Shown in pieces: positions 42,078 to 51,210 of a stretch of DNA of 64,000 bases. The notes under the pieces are model-generated. The model saw only the letters and a list, made by a program, of their open reading frames with translations. It had not been told where the DNA came from and ran no database searches. A program made the translations under genes and the position numbers. The stretch lies in the NCBI RefSeq assembly GCF_001279005.1, contig NZ_LGCN01000132.1:124001-188000 (forward strand). The letters run 5' to 3'. Each line of letters begins with the position of its first letter. Position 1 is the first letter of the stretch. This stretch comes from Streptomyces caelestis. Its GTDB lineage: Bacteria; Actinomycetota; Actinomycetes; Streptomycetales; Streptomycetaceae.

Positions 42078-42419
42078 GTAAGTCCTTTCGGGATCGGGGG
42101 ATTCGGCACGTGACGGCTCCCGCCGTCAGGCCGGCGACGAGGTGGCGTCGCGGCGGGGAACCGGCGAGGTGTCGGACCCGCCGCCGGTGCCCGGTCCGCC
42201 TCCGCGGGCCGAGGCGGCGCGTGCGGGAGGCAGGACGACGGCGCCGGTGGCCGCGGCTCGGATTCCGCGCATGGCTCCCGGTGCCCCCTTTCGGGGTGCG
42301 CGGGGCGGCGCCTCGGCGCGAGGGAAGCGCCTCACGTCTTAATTTAGAACGTGAGTTAAACCTTCTCGAGTCGGGACGTCAAGGGTTCGGACGGGCTCGT
42401 CCGACTCTTGCCGCACCCC
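42078..42419. other. Divergent control region between GH1 and GH55 genes
   Basis: No gene is supported. An AT-rich patch (42341-42361, TTAATTTAGAACGTGAGTTAA) has TTTA/TAAA ends and may be a regulator site or the GH1 promoter. A 7-bp dyad (TCGGACG-GGCT-CGTCCGA) lies at 42387-42404. Confidence 0.4.
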
Positions 42420-42449
42420 TTGACTCATCTGTTCCACGGATGAACCATT
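42420..42449 (+). promoter_or_regulatory. Putative promoter of the GH55 gene
   Basis: TTGACT (42420-42425) with ACCATT 18 bp downstream (42444-42449). The -10 is weak, but the layout relative to the operator copies that of the GH81 gene. Confidence 0.45.
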
Positions 42450-42457
42450 CAGCGGCG

Positions 42458-42471
42458 AGAGAGCGCTCCCA
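42458..42471 (+). promoter_or_regulatory. LacI-family (CebR-like) operator upstream of GH55
   Basis: AGAGAGCGCTCCCA matches 12 of 14 positions of the CebR-type site TGGGAGCGCTCCCA. It starts 38 bp after the start of the -35 box; the corresponding distance at the GH81 gene is 39 bp. Confidence 0.65.
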
Positions 42472-42513
42472 CCACCCCACGCCGTTCACTTCCCGAACCA
42501 GGAGAGCCGCCCC

Positions 42514-44307
42514 ATGACGTCCGACTCCCCGTCGTCCTCCCGGCCACCGGCCATCGGCCGCCGCACCGTGCTCGGCGCCGCGGCCGCCGCCCCGGTCCTG
42601 GCCGGACTGCCCTCGGCGGCCTTCGCCGCGCCGTCGGTGAAACGCGGGAAACCGCGCCGTCTGAAGGGCGGTGGCGATCTCGGTCCCGACGTGATCGTCT
42701 TCGACCCGTCCACGCCGGGCATCCAGGCCAGGCTCGACGAGGTGTTCGCCCGGCAGGAGTCGGCGCAGTTCGGCGCCGGCCGCTGCCAACTGCTGTTCAG
42801 GCCCGGCACGTACCACGGGCTCAACGCGCAGATCGGCTTCTACACCTCCGTCTCCGGGCTCGGCCTCTCCCCCGACGACACCACCATCCACGGTGACGTG
42901 ACGGTCGACGCCGGCTGGTTCGACGGCAACGCCACGCAGAACTTCTGGCGTTCGGCGGAGAACCTGGCGCTGGTGCCGGTCAGCGGCACCAACCGGTGGG
43001 CGGTCGCGCAGGCCGCGCCGTTCCGCCGGATGCACGTGCGCGGCGGGCTCGACCTCGCCCCGTCCGGCTACGGCTGGGCGAGCGGCGGCTACATCGCCGA
43101 CAGCCGCGTCGACGGCACGGTCGGGCCGTACTCGCAGCAGCAGTGGTACACCCGGGACAGCTCGGTCGGCGGCTGGACCAACGCCGTCTGGAACATGGTG
43201 TTCTCGGGCGTCGAGGGCGCTCCCGCGCAGAGCTTCCCGGACCCGCCGTACACCACGCTCGCCACGACGCCGCTCTCCCGCGAGAAGCCCTTCCTGTACC
43301 TCGACGGCGACCGCTACCGCGTCTTCCTGCCCGCGCTGCGGAGGAACGCGCGGGGCGTCACCTGGGGCAACGGCACCCCGCGCGGCACCTCCCTGCCGCT
43401 GGAGCGCTTCTACGTCGCCAGGCCGGGCGACTCGGCGGCCACCCTCAACCGGGCGCTCGACCAGGGCCTGCACCTGCTGCTCACGCCGGGCGTCTACCAC
43501 GTCGACCAGCCGGTCCGGGTGAACCGCCCCAACACGGTCGTCCTCGGCCTCGGCTACGCCACCCTGATCCCCGACCACGGCGCCACCGCCCTGAAGGTCG
43601 CCGACGTCGACGGTGTACGCCTCGCCGGCTTCCTGATCGACGCCGGTCCGGTCACCTCCCGTACGCTGCTGGAGGTCGGCCCGGACGGGGCGCGCCGGGA
43701 CCACTCCGCGAACCCCGTCACCGTGCAGGACGTCTTCATCCGGATCGGCGGGGCGGGACCCGGCAAGGCGACCACCGGCATGGTGGTCAACGCCCGGAAC
43801 ACCATCGTCGACCACACCTGGGTCTGGCGCGCCGACCACGGCGACGGCGTCGGCTGGGAGACCAACCGCTGCGACTACGGCGTCGTCGTCAACGGCCACG
43901 ACGTGCTCGCCACCGGCCTGTTCGTCGAGCACTTCAACAAGTACGACGTGCAGTGGAACGGCGAACGCGGCCGCACGGTCTTCTTCCAGAACGAGAAGGC
44001 GTACGACGCCCCCGACCAGGCCGCGATCCAGAACGGCTCGATCAAGGGCTACGCGGCCTACAAGGTCGGCGACCATGTCACCACCCACGAGGGCTGGGGC
44101 ATGGGCAGTTACTGCTACTACAACGTGAACCCGGGCATCGTCCAGCACCACGGCTTCGCCGCCCCGGACCGTCCCGGCGTGCGCTTCCACGACCTGCTGG
44201 TCGTCTCGCTGAGCGGGCACGGCCAGTACGAGTGCGTCATCAACGACACCGGGGCCCCGACCTCGGGCAGCGACACCGTGCCGTCCAAGGTCGTGTCCTA
44301 CCCCTGA
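42514..44307 (+). CDS. Secreted exo-beta-1,3-glucanase, glycoside hydrolase family 55
   Basis: The 597-residue protein has a Tat signal (GRRTVLGAAAAAPVLAGL, about 15-31). The body resembles the Streptomyces GH55 exo-beta-1,3-glucanase SacteLam55A: two beta-helical halves, the first with LLFRPGTYHGLNAQIGFYTSVSGLG, the second with LLLTPGVYHVDQPVRVNRPNTVVLGLGYATLIP. The segment QWNGERGRTVFFQNEKAYD holds Glu494, by position a candidate for the acid/base Glu of the family. Such proteins are often mis-annotated as adenylyl cyclase or pectate lyase-like. It would release glucose or gentiobiose from laminarin and fungal glucans. The ATG at 42514 is chosen because it begins the Tat signal; the ribosome site GGAGAG is ten bases upstream. 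Confidence 0.85.
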   Translation: MTSDSPSSSRPPAIGRRTVLGAAAAAPVLAGLPSAAFAAPSVKRGKPRRLKGGGDLGPDVIVFDPSTPGIQARLDEVFARQESAQFGAGRCQLLFRPGTYHGLNAQIGFYTSVSGLGLSPDDTTIHGDVTVDAGWFDGNATQNFWRSAENLALVPVSGTNRWAVAQAAPFRRMHVRGGLDLAPSGYGWASGGYIADSRVDGTVGPYSQQQWYTRDSSVGGWTNAVWNMVFSGVEGAPAQSFPDPPYTTLATTPLSREKPFLYLDGDRYRVFLPALRRNARGVTWGNGTPRGTSLPLERFYVARPGDSAATLNRALDQGLHLLLTPGVYHVDQPVRVNRPNTVVLGLGYATLIPDHGATALKVADVDGVRLAGFLIDAGPVTSRTLLEVGPDGARRDHSANPVTVQDVFIRIGGAGPGKATTGMVVNARNTIVDHTWVWRADHGDGVGWETNRCDYGVVVNGHDVLATGLFVEHFNKYDVQWNGERGRTVFFQNEKAYDAPDQAAIQNGSIKGYAAYKVGDHVTTHEGWGMGSYCYYNVNPGIVQHHGFAAPDRPGVRFHDLLVVSLSGHGQYECVINDTGAPTSGSDTVPSKVVSYP

Positions 44308-44308
44308 C

Positions 44309-44365
44309 CCGGCGTACGGGCCCGCACCGGCCGCCGGCGTCGGCCGGGGCGGGCCCGTACGCCGG
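44309..44365 (+). terminator. Perfect 17-bp stem-loop after GH55
   Basis: Arms CCGGCGTACGGGCCCGC and its exact complement lie two bases after the stop. A second weaker hairpin (GGCCCCT/AGGGGCC, 44373-44404) follows and may serve the convergent EF-G-like gene. Confidence 0.8.
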
Positions 44366-44423
44366 CGGGGGCGGCCCCTCCCGGCTCCGGTCGTGAAAGG
44401 GGCCGCCGTTCACGCCTTACCGC

Positions 44424-46469
44424 TCACCGCGCGGGGGCCGGTGCGGGGGCGTGGCCGGTGGGCCGGGTGGTGAAGGTGCCGCGGCCCTGGGTGCGGCTGC
44501 GCAACCGCGTGGCGTAGCCGAACAGTTCGGCCAGCGGCACGGTGGCGGTGACGACCGTCGCGCCGGCCCGGGTGACCGAACCGGTCACCCGGCCGCGCCG
44601 CGCGGCCAGATCGCCGAGCACCCCGCCCACCGCGTCCTCGGGCACGGTGACCGTGACCTCGGCGACCGGCTCCAGCAGGACCATCGCGCAGGCCCGCAGG
44701 GCGCCTCGCAGCCCGAACCGGCCGGCGGTGCGGAACGCGGTGTCCGAGGAGTCCTTCACATGGGTCGACCCGTCGGTGAGCGTGACGCGGAGCCCGGTCA
44801 CCGGGTGACCGCCCAACGGCCCCTCGGTCAGGGCGTCCCGGCAGCCGGCCTCGACCGCGCGGACGTACTCCTGCGGCACGCGCCCGCCGACGACCGCCGA
44901 GCGGAACTCGAAGCCGGCGCCGGGCGCCGCCAGCGGCTCGACGTCCAGCACGACGTGGGCGAACTGGCCCGCCCCGCCGTCCTGTTTGACGTGCCGGTAC
45001 ACGAACCCGGACACCCCGCGCCCGACGGTCTCCCGGTGACTGACCCGGGGGCGGCCCATGGTGACGCCCACCCCCTGCTCACGCCGGATCTTCTCCACCG
45101 CGACCTCCAGGTGCAGCTCGCCCATGCCGGACAGCACCGTCTGACCGGTCTCCGGGTCGGTGCGCACGACCAGCGAGGGGTCCTCCTCGGCGAGCCGCGC
45201 GAGTGCCGACGCCAGACGCCCGGTGTCCGTGCCCTTCAGCGCCTCGACCGCCACGGAGACGACCGGCTCGGCGACCCCCGGGGGCTCCAGGACGAGCGGG
45301 GCGTGCGGTGCGCACAGGGTGGAGCCGGGGCGGGCGGACCTGAGTCCGATCACGGCGACGATGTCCCCGGCGACGGCCCGCTCCAGTGGGGCGTGCCGGT
45401 CGGCCCGGACGCGCAGGATGCGGCCGATGCGCTCGGAGCGGCGCGCGGTGGCGTCCCACACGGTGTCTCCCTTCTCGATCGTTCCCGCGTACAGGCGCAG
45501 GTAGGTCAGCCGTCCGGTGGCGGTGGCGGTCACCTTGAACGCGAGGGCGGCGAGCGGCGCCGCCGGGTCGGCGGACCGCCGCTGCTCGGTGCCGTCGTCC
45601 TCACGCGTACCGCGTACCGGCGGCACGTCGAGGGGTGACGGCAGGTAGGCGAGTACGGCGTCCAGCAGGGGTTCGACGCCGCGGTCGCGGTAGGCGGAGC
45701 CGCACAGGACGACGACGGCGTCACCGTCGCGGGTCAGGTCCCGCAGGGCGGCGGTGAGCGTGCCGGCGTCGAGCGCACCCGTGGCGCAGAACTCCTCCAG
45801 CGCGCCCGGGTGCAGTTCGGCGACGGCTTCCTCCAGCAGCCGGCGCCGCCGGTGCGCCTCCTCCCGCAGGTCGTCCGGCACCGGTGCCGGATCGCGTGCC
45901 TCGCCCGCGTCGGTCCAGGTCAGGGCCCGCATGTGCAGCAGGTCGACGACGCCGGTGAAGGCGTCCTCCGCGCCGATCGGCAGCTGCACCGCCAGGGGTG
46001 CGGGGTGCAGCCGCTCCCGGATGGAGGCGACGGCGGCGTCCAGGTCGGCGCCGGCCCGGTCCATCTTGTTGACGAACGCGAGGCGCGGCACACCGTGCCG
46101 GTCCGCCTGCCGCCACACCGACTCGCTCTGCGGCTCCACGCCGGCGACCGCGTCGAACACGGCGACCGCGCCGTCGAGGACGCGCAGGGAGCGCTCCACC
46201 TCGTCGGCGAAGTCGACGTGGCCCGGGGTGTCGATGAGGTTGATCCGGTGACCGTCCCAGGCGCAGCTGACGGCGGCGGCGAAGATGGTGATGCCCCGGT
46301 CGCGTTCCTGCGGGTCGAAGTCGGTGACAGTGGTGCCGTCGTGCACCTCGCCGCGCTTGTGCGTGGTGCCGGTGGCGAACAGGATCCGTTCGGTGACGGT
46401 GGTCTTGCCGGCGTCGACGTGGGCGAGGATGCCCAGGTTGCGGACGGTGGCGAGGGGGTCGGTGCGCAT
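44424..46469 (-). CDS. Elongation factor G-like translational GTPase (EF-G paralogue)
   Basis: This is a 681-residue five-domain protein. G motifs: AHVDAGKTT (about 16-24), RGITI (G2), DTPGHVDF (G3), NKMDR (G4). Domain II, domain III, domain IV ([37 protein letters not shown], full length) and a domain V are all present. It is shorter and more divergent than the housekeeping FusA, matching the second EF-G found in streptomycetes and also related to TetM-like ribosomal protection proteins. No ribosomal genes surround it, which argues for an accessory role such as ribosome rescue or antibiotic protection. The ATG at 46469 follows GAAAGG. Confidence 0.85.
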   Translation of the reverse strand: MRTDPLATVRNLGILAHVDAGKTTVTERILFATGTTHKRGEVHDGTTVTDFDPQERDRGITIFAAAVSCAWDGHRINLIDTPGHVDFADEVERSLRVLDGAVAVFDAVAGVEPQSESVWRQADRHGVPRLAFVNKMDRAGADLDAAVASIRERLHPAPLAVQLPIGAEDAFTGVVDLLHMRALTWTDAGEARDPAPVPDDLREEAHRRRRLLEEAVAELHPGALEEFCATGALDAGTLTAALRDLTRDGDAVVVLCGSAYRDRGVEPLLDAVLAYLPSPLDVPPVRGTREDDGTEQRRSADPAAPLAALAFKVTATATGRLTYLRLYAGTIEKGDTVWDATARRSERIGRILRVRADRHAPLERAVAGDIVAVIGLRSARPGSTLCAPHAPLVLEPPGVAEPVVSVAVEALKGTDTGRLASALARLAEEDPSLVVRTDPETGQTVLSGMGELHLEVAVEKIRREQGVGVTMGRPRVSHRETVGRGVSGFVYRHVKQDGGAGQFAHVVLDVEPLAAPGAGFEFRSAVVGGRVPQEYVRAVEAGCRDALTEGPLGGHPVTGLRVTLTDGSTHVKDSSDTAFRTAGRFGLRGALRACAMVLLEPVAEVTVTVPEDAVGGVLGDLAARRGRVTGSVTRAGATVVTATVPLAELFGYATRLRSRTQGRGTFTTRPTGHAPAPAPAR

Positions 46470-46949
46470 GGCCCGTGGCCTTTCGGGTGTTCCGGGAAAG
46501 GGCGGCGCGATCTCCCCGGCGCACGGCCTCGGACGCCCCTGATGTGCCGGGCGTCGAGGATCAGATGTGCGTCGGGGGCGTCCGGTGCCGGCCGCGCAGC
46601 GGGCACCGGGCGGACCGGGACACCAGGATCACCACGGACCGACGGGACCGGGAACGGGGAGCGGCGGCAGCGGCGCGATCACGCACGGCCCGTCTCCCCC
46701 CACTGGTCATGGATGCGCGGCCCGACGGCGGGCGGCGTCTGTGCGATGAGTGTAGGGAGGGAGGGGAGGGCCGGGCCACGCAATATCGACGTCTCACATG
46801 GTGGTACGACGTTTCTGACCAGTGAGATGTCTGAGATCGTTGTACGGCCCACACGGTTCGCGCGGCCTCCCGCGAGGGAGAACGCGTGGCTCCGTGCGGG
46901 CGGCCGGTGTACGCCGCCGGTGACCGTTCCTCCCCGGAAAGACCGTGAA
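46470..46949. other. Divergent intergenic region of EF-G-like and MHS transporter genes
   Basis: About 480 bp without a gene. The only clear elements are the inverted repeats at 46792-46845, described separately, and GGAAAG just before 46950. Confidence 0.45.
46792..46827 (+). promoter_or_regulatory. Inverted repeat, possible operator of MHS transporter
   Basis: TCTCACATGGT and ACCAGTGAGA pair over 10 bp with one bulged A. A nested pair GTACGACG / CGTTGTAC (46804-46811, 46838-46845, 7 of 8) overlaps it. The location, 120-160 bp before the start codon, fits a GntR/IclR-type site. Confidence 0.4.
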
Positions 46950-48356
46950 ATGCCCGCACCCACCACCAGTCCGGCCCCGGCACCCGTCAACTCTCGGTCC
47001 CGGGTCCTCATCGCGAGCCTCATCGGCACGACGATCGAGTTCTACGACTTCTACATCTACGCGACCGCCGCCGTCCTGGTCTTCCCCAAGCTCTTCTTCC
47101 CGAACAGCGACCCGACGACGGCGCTGCTGTCGTCCTTCGCGGTGTTCGGCGCCGCGATGGTCGCCCGCCCGATCGGCGCCGTGGTCTTCGGGCACCTCGG
47201 CGACCGGCTCGGCCGCAAGGGCACGCTGGTGGCGTCGCTCCTCACCATGGGCATCGCCACCTTCCTCATCGGCGTGCTGCCCACCTACGCGCAGGCCGGC
47301 TGGGCCGCCACCGCACTGCTGGTGCTGATGCGGCTCGCGCAGGGCTTCGCGCTCGGCGGCGAGTGGAGCGGCGCGGCCCTGGTCGCCACCGAGAACGCCC
47401 CGAAGGGCAAGCGCGCCCTCTACGGCACGTTCCCGCAGCTGGGCGCCCCGCTCGGCTTCATCATCGGCAACGGGCTCTTCCTGATCATCGGCGCGCTGCT
47501 GCCGTCCACGGCGGGCGCCGACCCGTCCCAGCCCTCGGACGCCTTCCTGAGCTGGGGCTGGCGCATCCCGTTCCTGTTCTCCGCGGTGATGGTCGCGATC
47601 GGCCTGTGGGTGCGCATGCGCCTGGTGGAGGCGCCGGTCTTCTCCAAGACCCGCGAGGCCGGGCTGGTGCGCAAGCTGCCGCTGGCCACCGTCTTCCGCA
47701 ACCACTGGAGGCAACTGGTCCTCGGCACCTTCTTCATGCTGGCGACGTACGTGCTCTTCTACCTGATGACCACGTTCTCGCTGAGCTACGGCCGCACCCC
47801 CGAGGACGCCGCCGTGCCCGGCCTGGGGTACGGCTACACCACCTTCGTCCTGATGATGATCTTCGGGGTGCTGTTCTTCGCCGCGTTCACCCTGGTCTCC
47901 GGCCCGCTCGCCGACAGGTACGGCCGGCGCGCCACGCTGATCGCGGTCACCGCCGGGATCCTGGTCTTCGGGCTGGTGTGGGTGCCGCTGATCGGCCTGG
48001 GCACGCTGGGCGTGGTGCTGTGGCTGGTGCTCGGCTTCACGCTGATGGGCATGACGTTCGGCCCGATGGGCGCGCTGCTGCCGGAGCTCTTCCCGACGAG
48101 CGTGCGCTACACGGGCTCCGGGATCTCCTACAACGTCAGCTCGATCCTCGGCGCGGCCGTCGCCCCGTTCATAGCGGTCGCCCTGTGGGAGGCCGGCGAC
48201 GGCTCGCCGTGGCTGGTCGGCGTCTACCTCTCCTCGATGGCGCTGCTGACCCTGGTCGCGCTGCTGCTGGGCAAGGAGACGAAGGACGTCGGGCTCGACG
48301 AGGGCGAGGCCGTCGACGCCTCCGGCCGGGACGAGGCCCCCGCCACGACCTCCTGA
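46950..48356 (+). CDS. MFS transporter, metabolite:H+ symporter (MHS) family
   Basis: The ATG at 46950 gives 468 residues and 12 hydrophobic helices. MHS hallmarks: VLIASLIGTTIEFYDFYIYATAAVLVFPKLFFP at the N-terminus, GHLGDRLGRKGTLVASL (motif A), LMRLAQGFALGGEWSGAALVATENAP (helix 4), and WGWRIPFLFSAVMVAIGLWVR. Relatives import proline/betaine, shikimate, dicarboxylates or alpha-ketoglutarate with protons; the substrate here cannot be chosen. It is monocistronic with a strong terminator. Inverted repeats lie in its leader. Confidence 0.9.
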   Translation: MPAPTTSPAPAPVNSRSRVLIASLIGTTIEFYDFYIYATAAVLVFPKLFFPNSDPTTALLSSFAVFGAAMVARPIGAVVFGHLGDRLGRKGTLVASLLTMGIATFLIGVLPTYAQAGWAATALLVLMRLAQGFALGGEWSGAALVATENAPKGKRALYGTFPQLGAPLGFIIGNGLFLIIGALLPSTAGADPSQPSDAFLSWGWRIPFLFSAVMVAIGLWVRMRLVEAPVFSKTREAGLVRKLPLATVFRNHWRQLVLGTFFMLATYVLFYLMTTFSLSYGRTPEDAAVPGLGYGYTTFVLMMIFGVLFFAAFTLVSGPLADRYGRRATLIAVTAGILVFGLVWVPLIGLGTLGVVLWLVLGFTLMGMTFGPMGALLPELFPTSVRYTGSGISYNVSSILGAAVAPFIAVALWEAGDGSPWLVGVYLSSMALLTLVALLLGKETKDVGLDEGEAVDASGRDEAPATTS

Positions 48357-48369
48357 GCCGTCCCGCCCC

Positions 48370-48423
48370 CGCGCCGCGGCCCCCTTCCCTCCCCGTCCGG
48401 GAGCGGAAGGGGGCCGCGGCGCG
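48370..48423 (+). terminator. Perfect 19-bp stem-loop after the MHS gene
   Basis: Arms at 48370-48388 and 48405-48423 are exactly complementary with a 16-base loop, 13 bases after the stop. Confidence 0.8.
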
Positions 48424-48877
48424 TCCGCCCGGGCGGCATCGGCCGCGCACAGCCGACGGCGGCGCAGACGGTGGCGCTCCGGCCGCGCCCCTGCGGACCG
48501 AAGCCGGCGCCGTCGGCGTCGACGCGGGGCCACGGAGCCTCCCGGCGGGCAGCCCCGCACGAGCCGTCGCGCGCGGCGGGGAAATCCCCACCCCTCCACC
48601 CCGGCCGAATCACGCCCGTCACGCGAAGAAAATAGGTCAGACGTTCAATTACCGACGCGCAGGAAATGACAAGAATGGGGAATGCCGCCCCCAATGAGCA
48701 CGCGTTACGCGCGCATCAACTTCCTGACCTTGTCCGAAAATAGTATGAGCAGTCGTGTACTATCGGTCGCCAGTTGGCCCATTTTCCGACAGCCAGCGGA
48801 GGACAGGCCGACAACGGGGGCATCTCGATGCACCCGCGCACTCTCTTCACGATCGTGAATACGACGGAGGGTCGCCG
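48424..48877. other. Upstream region of the LuxR-type regulator
   Basis: No gene supported. From about 48610 the DNA is AT-richer, with CAATTACCGACG and AAATAGTATGAGC patches typical of a regulated promoter. The dyad at 48740-48763 is listed separately. CGGAGGG at 48865-48871 is the ribosome site. Confidence 0.45.
48740..48763 (+). promoter_or_regulatory. Dyad ATAGTA-N12-TACTAT
   Basis: Perfect 6-bp arms in the AT-rich upstream region, about 115 bp before the regulator start. It may be an operator or two overlapping -10-like boxes. Confidence 0.4.
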
Positions 48878-49543
48878 ATGTCATCGATTCGGATCTTGCT
48901 CATGGACACCGAACGGCTGGTCGCCGAAGGTTTCCGCAACCTACTGCAGAGTTTCAAGGAGTTCTCGGTGGTGGCCGTCACACACGACGAGGCCACCACA
49001 CTGCGCCAACTACGGCGACATCATCCGCACCTCGTCGTGATGGGCCCGGGAGCGGGCGGAAACGGAGGCATGGACACCGCGAGGGCGATCCGCCGGAGCT
49101 CACGGCACGTCCGCATCATCGTCCTGGCGTCCAGCCGGCAGCCGATCCACATGCGCGAAGCCTTCGTGGCCGGCGCCAACGCCTACCTCTCGCGCGACAT
49201 CGACGCCCAGGAACTGCGCGACACCCTGCTCACCGTGCACCGCGAAGGCGTCGCCCTGTCCGCCGCGGCCGCCGGGCAGGTCCTCGAACTCGTCTCCGGC
49301 GGACTGAGCCGCGACGCCTCACCCCTCGACCTGCTCACCCGGCGCGAACGGGAGATCCTCTTCCTGGTCGCGGACGACCAGGAGACCCACCACATCGCCG
49401 CCCGACTGGGCATCACCCCCAAGACCGTACGCAACTACCTCAGCCGCATCTACGCCAAACTGGGCACCCGCAACCGCCTCCAGACCGCCCTGTACGCCCT
49501 GCGCTGCCCGGACTTCCACCCGCAGTCGGTCGTCAAGACCTGA
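48878..49543 (+). CDS. LuxR-family orphan response regulator with atypical receiver
   Basis: The ATG at 48878 follows CGGAGGG and gives 221 residues. A receiver-like N-terminal domain (IRILLMDTERLVAEGFRNLL) keeps an acidic Asp10, but the phosphoacceptor site at the end of strand 3 reads LVVMGPG, with Gly56 where Asp is expected. The C-terminal HTH is complete: LLTRREREILFLVADDQETHHIAARLGITPKTVRNYLSRIYAKLGTRNRLQTALYAL. No histidine kinase is adjacent. Such Asp-less regulators in antibiotic clusters respond to small ligands or protein partners. It may control the adjoining exporter or polyketide genes, but this is inference from proximity. Confidence 0.87.
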   Translation: MSSIRILLMDTERLVAEGFRNLLQSFKEFSVVAVTHDEATTLRQLRRHHPHLVVMGPGAGGNGGMDTARAIRRSSRHVRIIVLASSRQPIHMREAFVAGANAYLSRDIDAQELRDTLLTVHREGVALSAAAAGQVLELVSGGLSRDASPLDLLTRREREILFLVADDQETHHIAARLGITPKTVRNYLSRIYAKLGTRNRLQTALYALRCPDFHPQSVVKT

Positions 49544-49567
49544 CCCCCTCTCCGTCCGCGCCCACCT

Positions 49568-49613
49568 CGGAGTCAATACGATACGCTACCTGTAGCGTAT
49601 CGTATTGACTCCG
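49568..49613 (+). promoter_or_regulatory. 46-bp perfect palindrome, probable TetR-family operator
   Basis: Arms of 22 bp (49568-49589 and 49592-49613) are exactly complementary around CT. The core ATACGATACGCTAC / GTAGCGTATCGTAT is typical of TetR-family sites and lies 20 bp before the exporter start. The TetR regulator at 52628 is the obvious ligand. Confidence 0.8.
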
Positions 49614-49632
49614 GACTGGGAGGGGCGGCGTC

Positions 49633-51177
49633 GTGCTCAAGCGATGGTGGACCTTGTGCGTGGTGTCGGTGGGCAGCTTCATGCTGCTCCTCGACGTCAC
49701 GATCGTGAACATCGCACTACCCGACATCGAGGAGGCGCTCGACGCGTCCCTCACCGATCTGCAGTGGGTGGTGGCCGCCTACGCCGTCGCACTGTCGGCC
49801 GCCCTGCTCACGGCGGGGTCGCTCGCCGACCGGTTCGGCAGACGAGCCGTCTTCTCCTGGGGGATGGCCGTCTTCACCCTCGCGTCCCTGCTGTGCGGGG
49901 TCGCCCAGAACCCCCTGATGCTCAATCTGGCGCGGGTGCTGCAAGGGATCGGCGGCGCCGCCCTGCTGGCCACGTCCCTGGCGCTGCTGGCCGCCGCCTA
50001 CCCGGACAACAAGGACCGCCACGTGGCGCTCGCCGTCTGGGGCGCGGTCAGCGGCGCCGCCCTGGCCGTGGGACCGCTCGCCGGCGGGATCCTCGTGGAG
50101 GGCGTGGGCTGGCGGTGGATCTTTCTGGTCAATCTTCCGGTCGGGATCCTGGCCCTCGTCGCCACCGTCCTGCGCGTCGACGAGTCCCGCGCGGAGCGGC
50201 CGGGCGCCATCGACTGGCCCGGCTTCCTCACCCTCGGCACCGCCCTGGGCACGCTCTCCTTCGCCCTGCTGCGGGCCAACGAGGAGGGGTGGGGCAGCAC
50301 CCCGGTGGTCAGTGCGTTCATCGTCTCGGGCGTCTCCCTCGTCGTCTTCGTCGTCATCGAACGGGTCCGGCGCGACCCCATGCTGCCGGGTGAGCTGTTC
50401 GAGAAGATCACCACCACGGGCGCCGCGCTGGGCGTACTGGCCATGAGCACGACGGCGTTCGCCCTGCTCCTGTACATCACCCTGTACCTGCAGACGGTGC
50501 TGGGCCACGAACCACTGGCCGCGGGGCTGCGGCTGCTGCCGCTGACCCTCTCCATCTTCGTGGCGTCCGCGGCGGCGGCCCGCCTGGGGACCCTGTTGCC
50601 GGCCCGCTGGCTGGTCTCCGCGGGCCTGGCCTGCATCGGTACGGGACTGCTGCTCATGGGCGGCATCTCCGTCTCGGACGACTGGACGGGCCTGCTCGCC
50701 GGTCAGCTGGTCACCGGTCTCGGTGTCGGCCTGGTCAACCCCAACGTGGTCGCCGCCGCGATGGGCGCGGTCGAGCCGGCCCGGGTCGGCGTCGCCTCCG
50801 GGCTGAGCAACACCTGCCGCTCCCTGGGGATCGCCGTGGGGGTGGCCACGCTCGGCTCCGTCTTCGCCGACCGGGTGCGGGACGGCGTCCACGACGCACT
50901 GGTGGGCACCCCGCTGGAGGCCCGGGCCGGCGAACTCGGCCACGCGGTGGCCTCCGGGCAGGTCGGTCCCGTGCTCGCGCAGCTGCCCGGGGAGCAGCGC
51001 GGGGTGTTCGCCGGGGCGGCGCAGGGCGCGTTCGTCGACGGCCTCAACTCGATCCTGACCGTCTCCGCGGTGGTGGCCTTCGTGGGGGCGGTCGTCGTCC
51101 TCCCCCTGATCCGCGGCCGCGACCTCGTCACCACCGGGCCCGACGGCGAGCCCCTTCCGATCGCCGCGGGGCACTGA
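49633..51177 (+). CDS. MFS exporter, DHA2 (EmrB/QacA) family
   Basis: The GTG at 49633 gives 514 residues with 14 predicted helices: helix 1 SFMLLLDVTIVNIALPDIEEAL, motif A GSLADRFGRRAVFSWGM, and motif C-like GAVSGAALAVGPLAGGILVEGVGWRWIFLVNLPVG. It is a proton-driven drug/metabolite exporter. GGGAGGGG lies 8-15 bases upstream. The 46-bp palindrome overlapping the promoter indicates tight TetR repression. The monooxygenase gene starts 33 bp downstream, making an operon. Near the polyketide genes, it probably exports their product. Confidence 0.9.
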   Translation: MLKRWWTLCVVSVGSFMLLLDVTIVNIALPDIEEALDASLTDLQWVVAAYAVALSAALLTAGSLADRFGRRAVFSWGMAVFTLASLLCGVAQNPLMLNLARVLQGIGGAALLATSLALLAAAYPDNKDRHVALAVWGAVSGAALAVGPLAGGILVEGVGWRWIFLVNLPVGILALVATVLRVDESRAERPGAIDWPGFLTLGTALGTLSFALLRANEEGWGSTPVVSAFIVSGVSLVVFVVIERVRRDPMLPGELFEKITTTGAALGVLAMSTTAFALLLYITLYLQTVLGHEPLAAGLRLLPLTLSIFVASAAAARLGTLLPARWLVSAGLACIGTGLLLMGGISVSDDWTGLLAGQLVTGLGVGLVNPNVVAAAMGAVEPARVGVASGLSNTCRSLGIAVGVATLGSVFADRVRDGVHDALVGTPLEARAGELGHAVASGQVGPVLAQLPGEQRGVFAGAAQGAFVDGLNSILTVSAVVAFVGAVVVLPLIRGRDLVTTGPDGEPLPIAAGH

Positions 51178-51210
51178 TCCCCGCGCCACCGTCAACCACA
51201 GGAGCAGACT

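Noticed and set aside
42323..42337. GGGAAGCGCCTCAC as a CebR-like site for the GH1 gene
   Set aside because: Only 8 of 14 positions match and the dyad is not symmetric.
44424..46469. Calling the EF-G-like gene a tetracycline resistance gene
   Set aside because: Motifs fit a general EF-G paralogue; resistance cannot be told from sequence alone.
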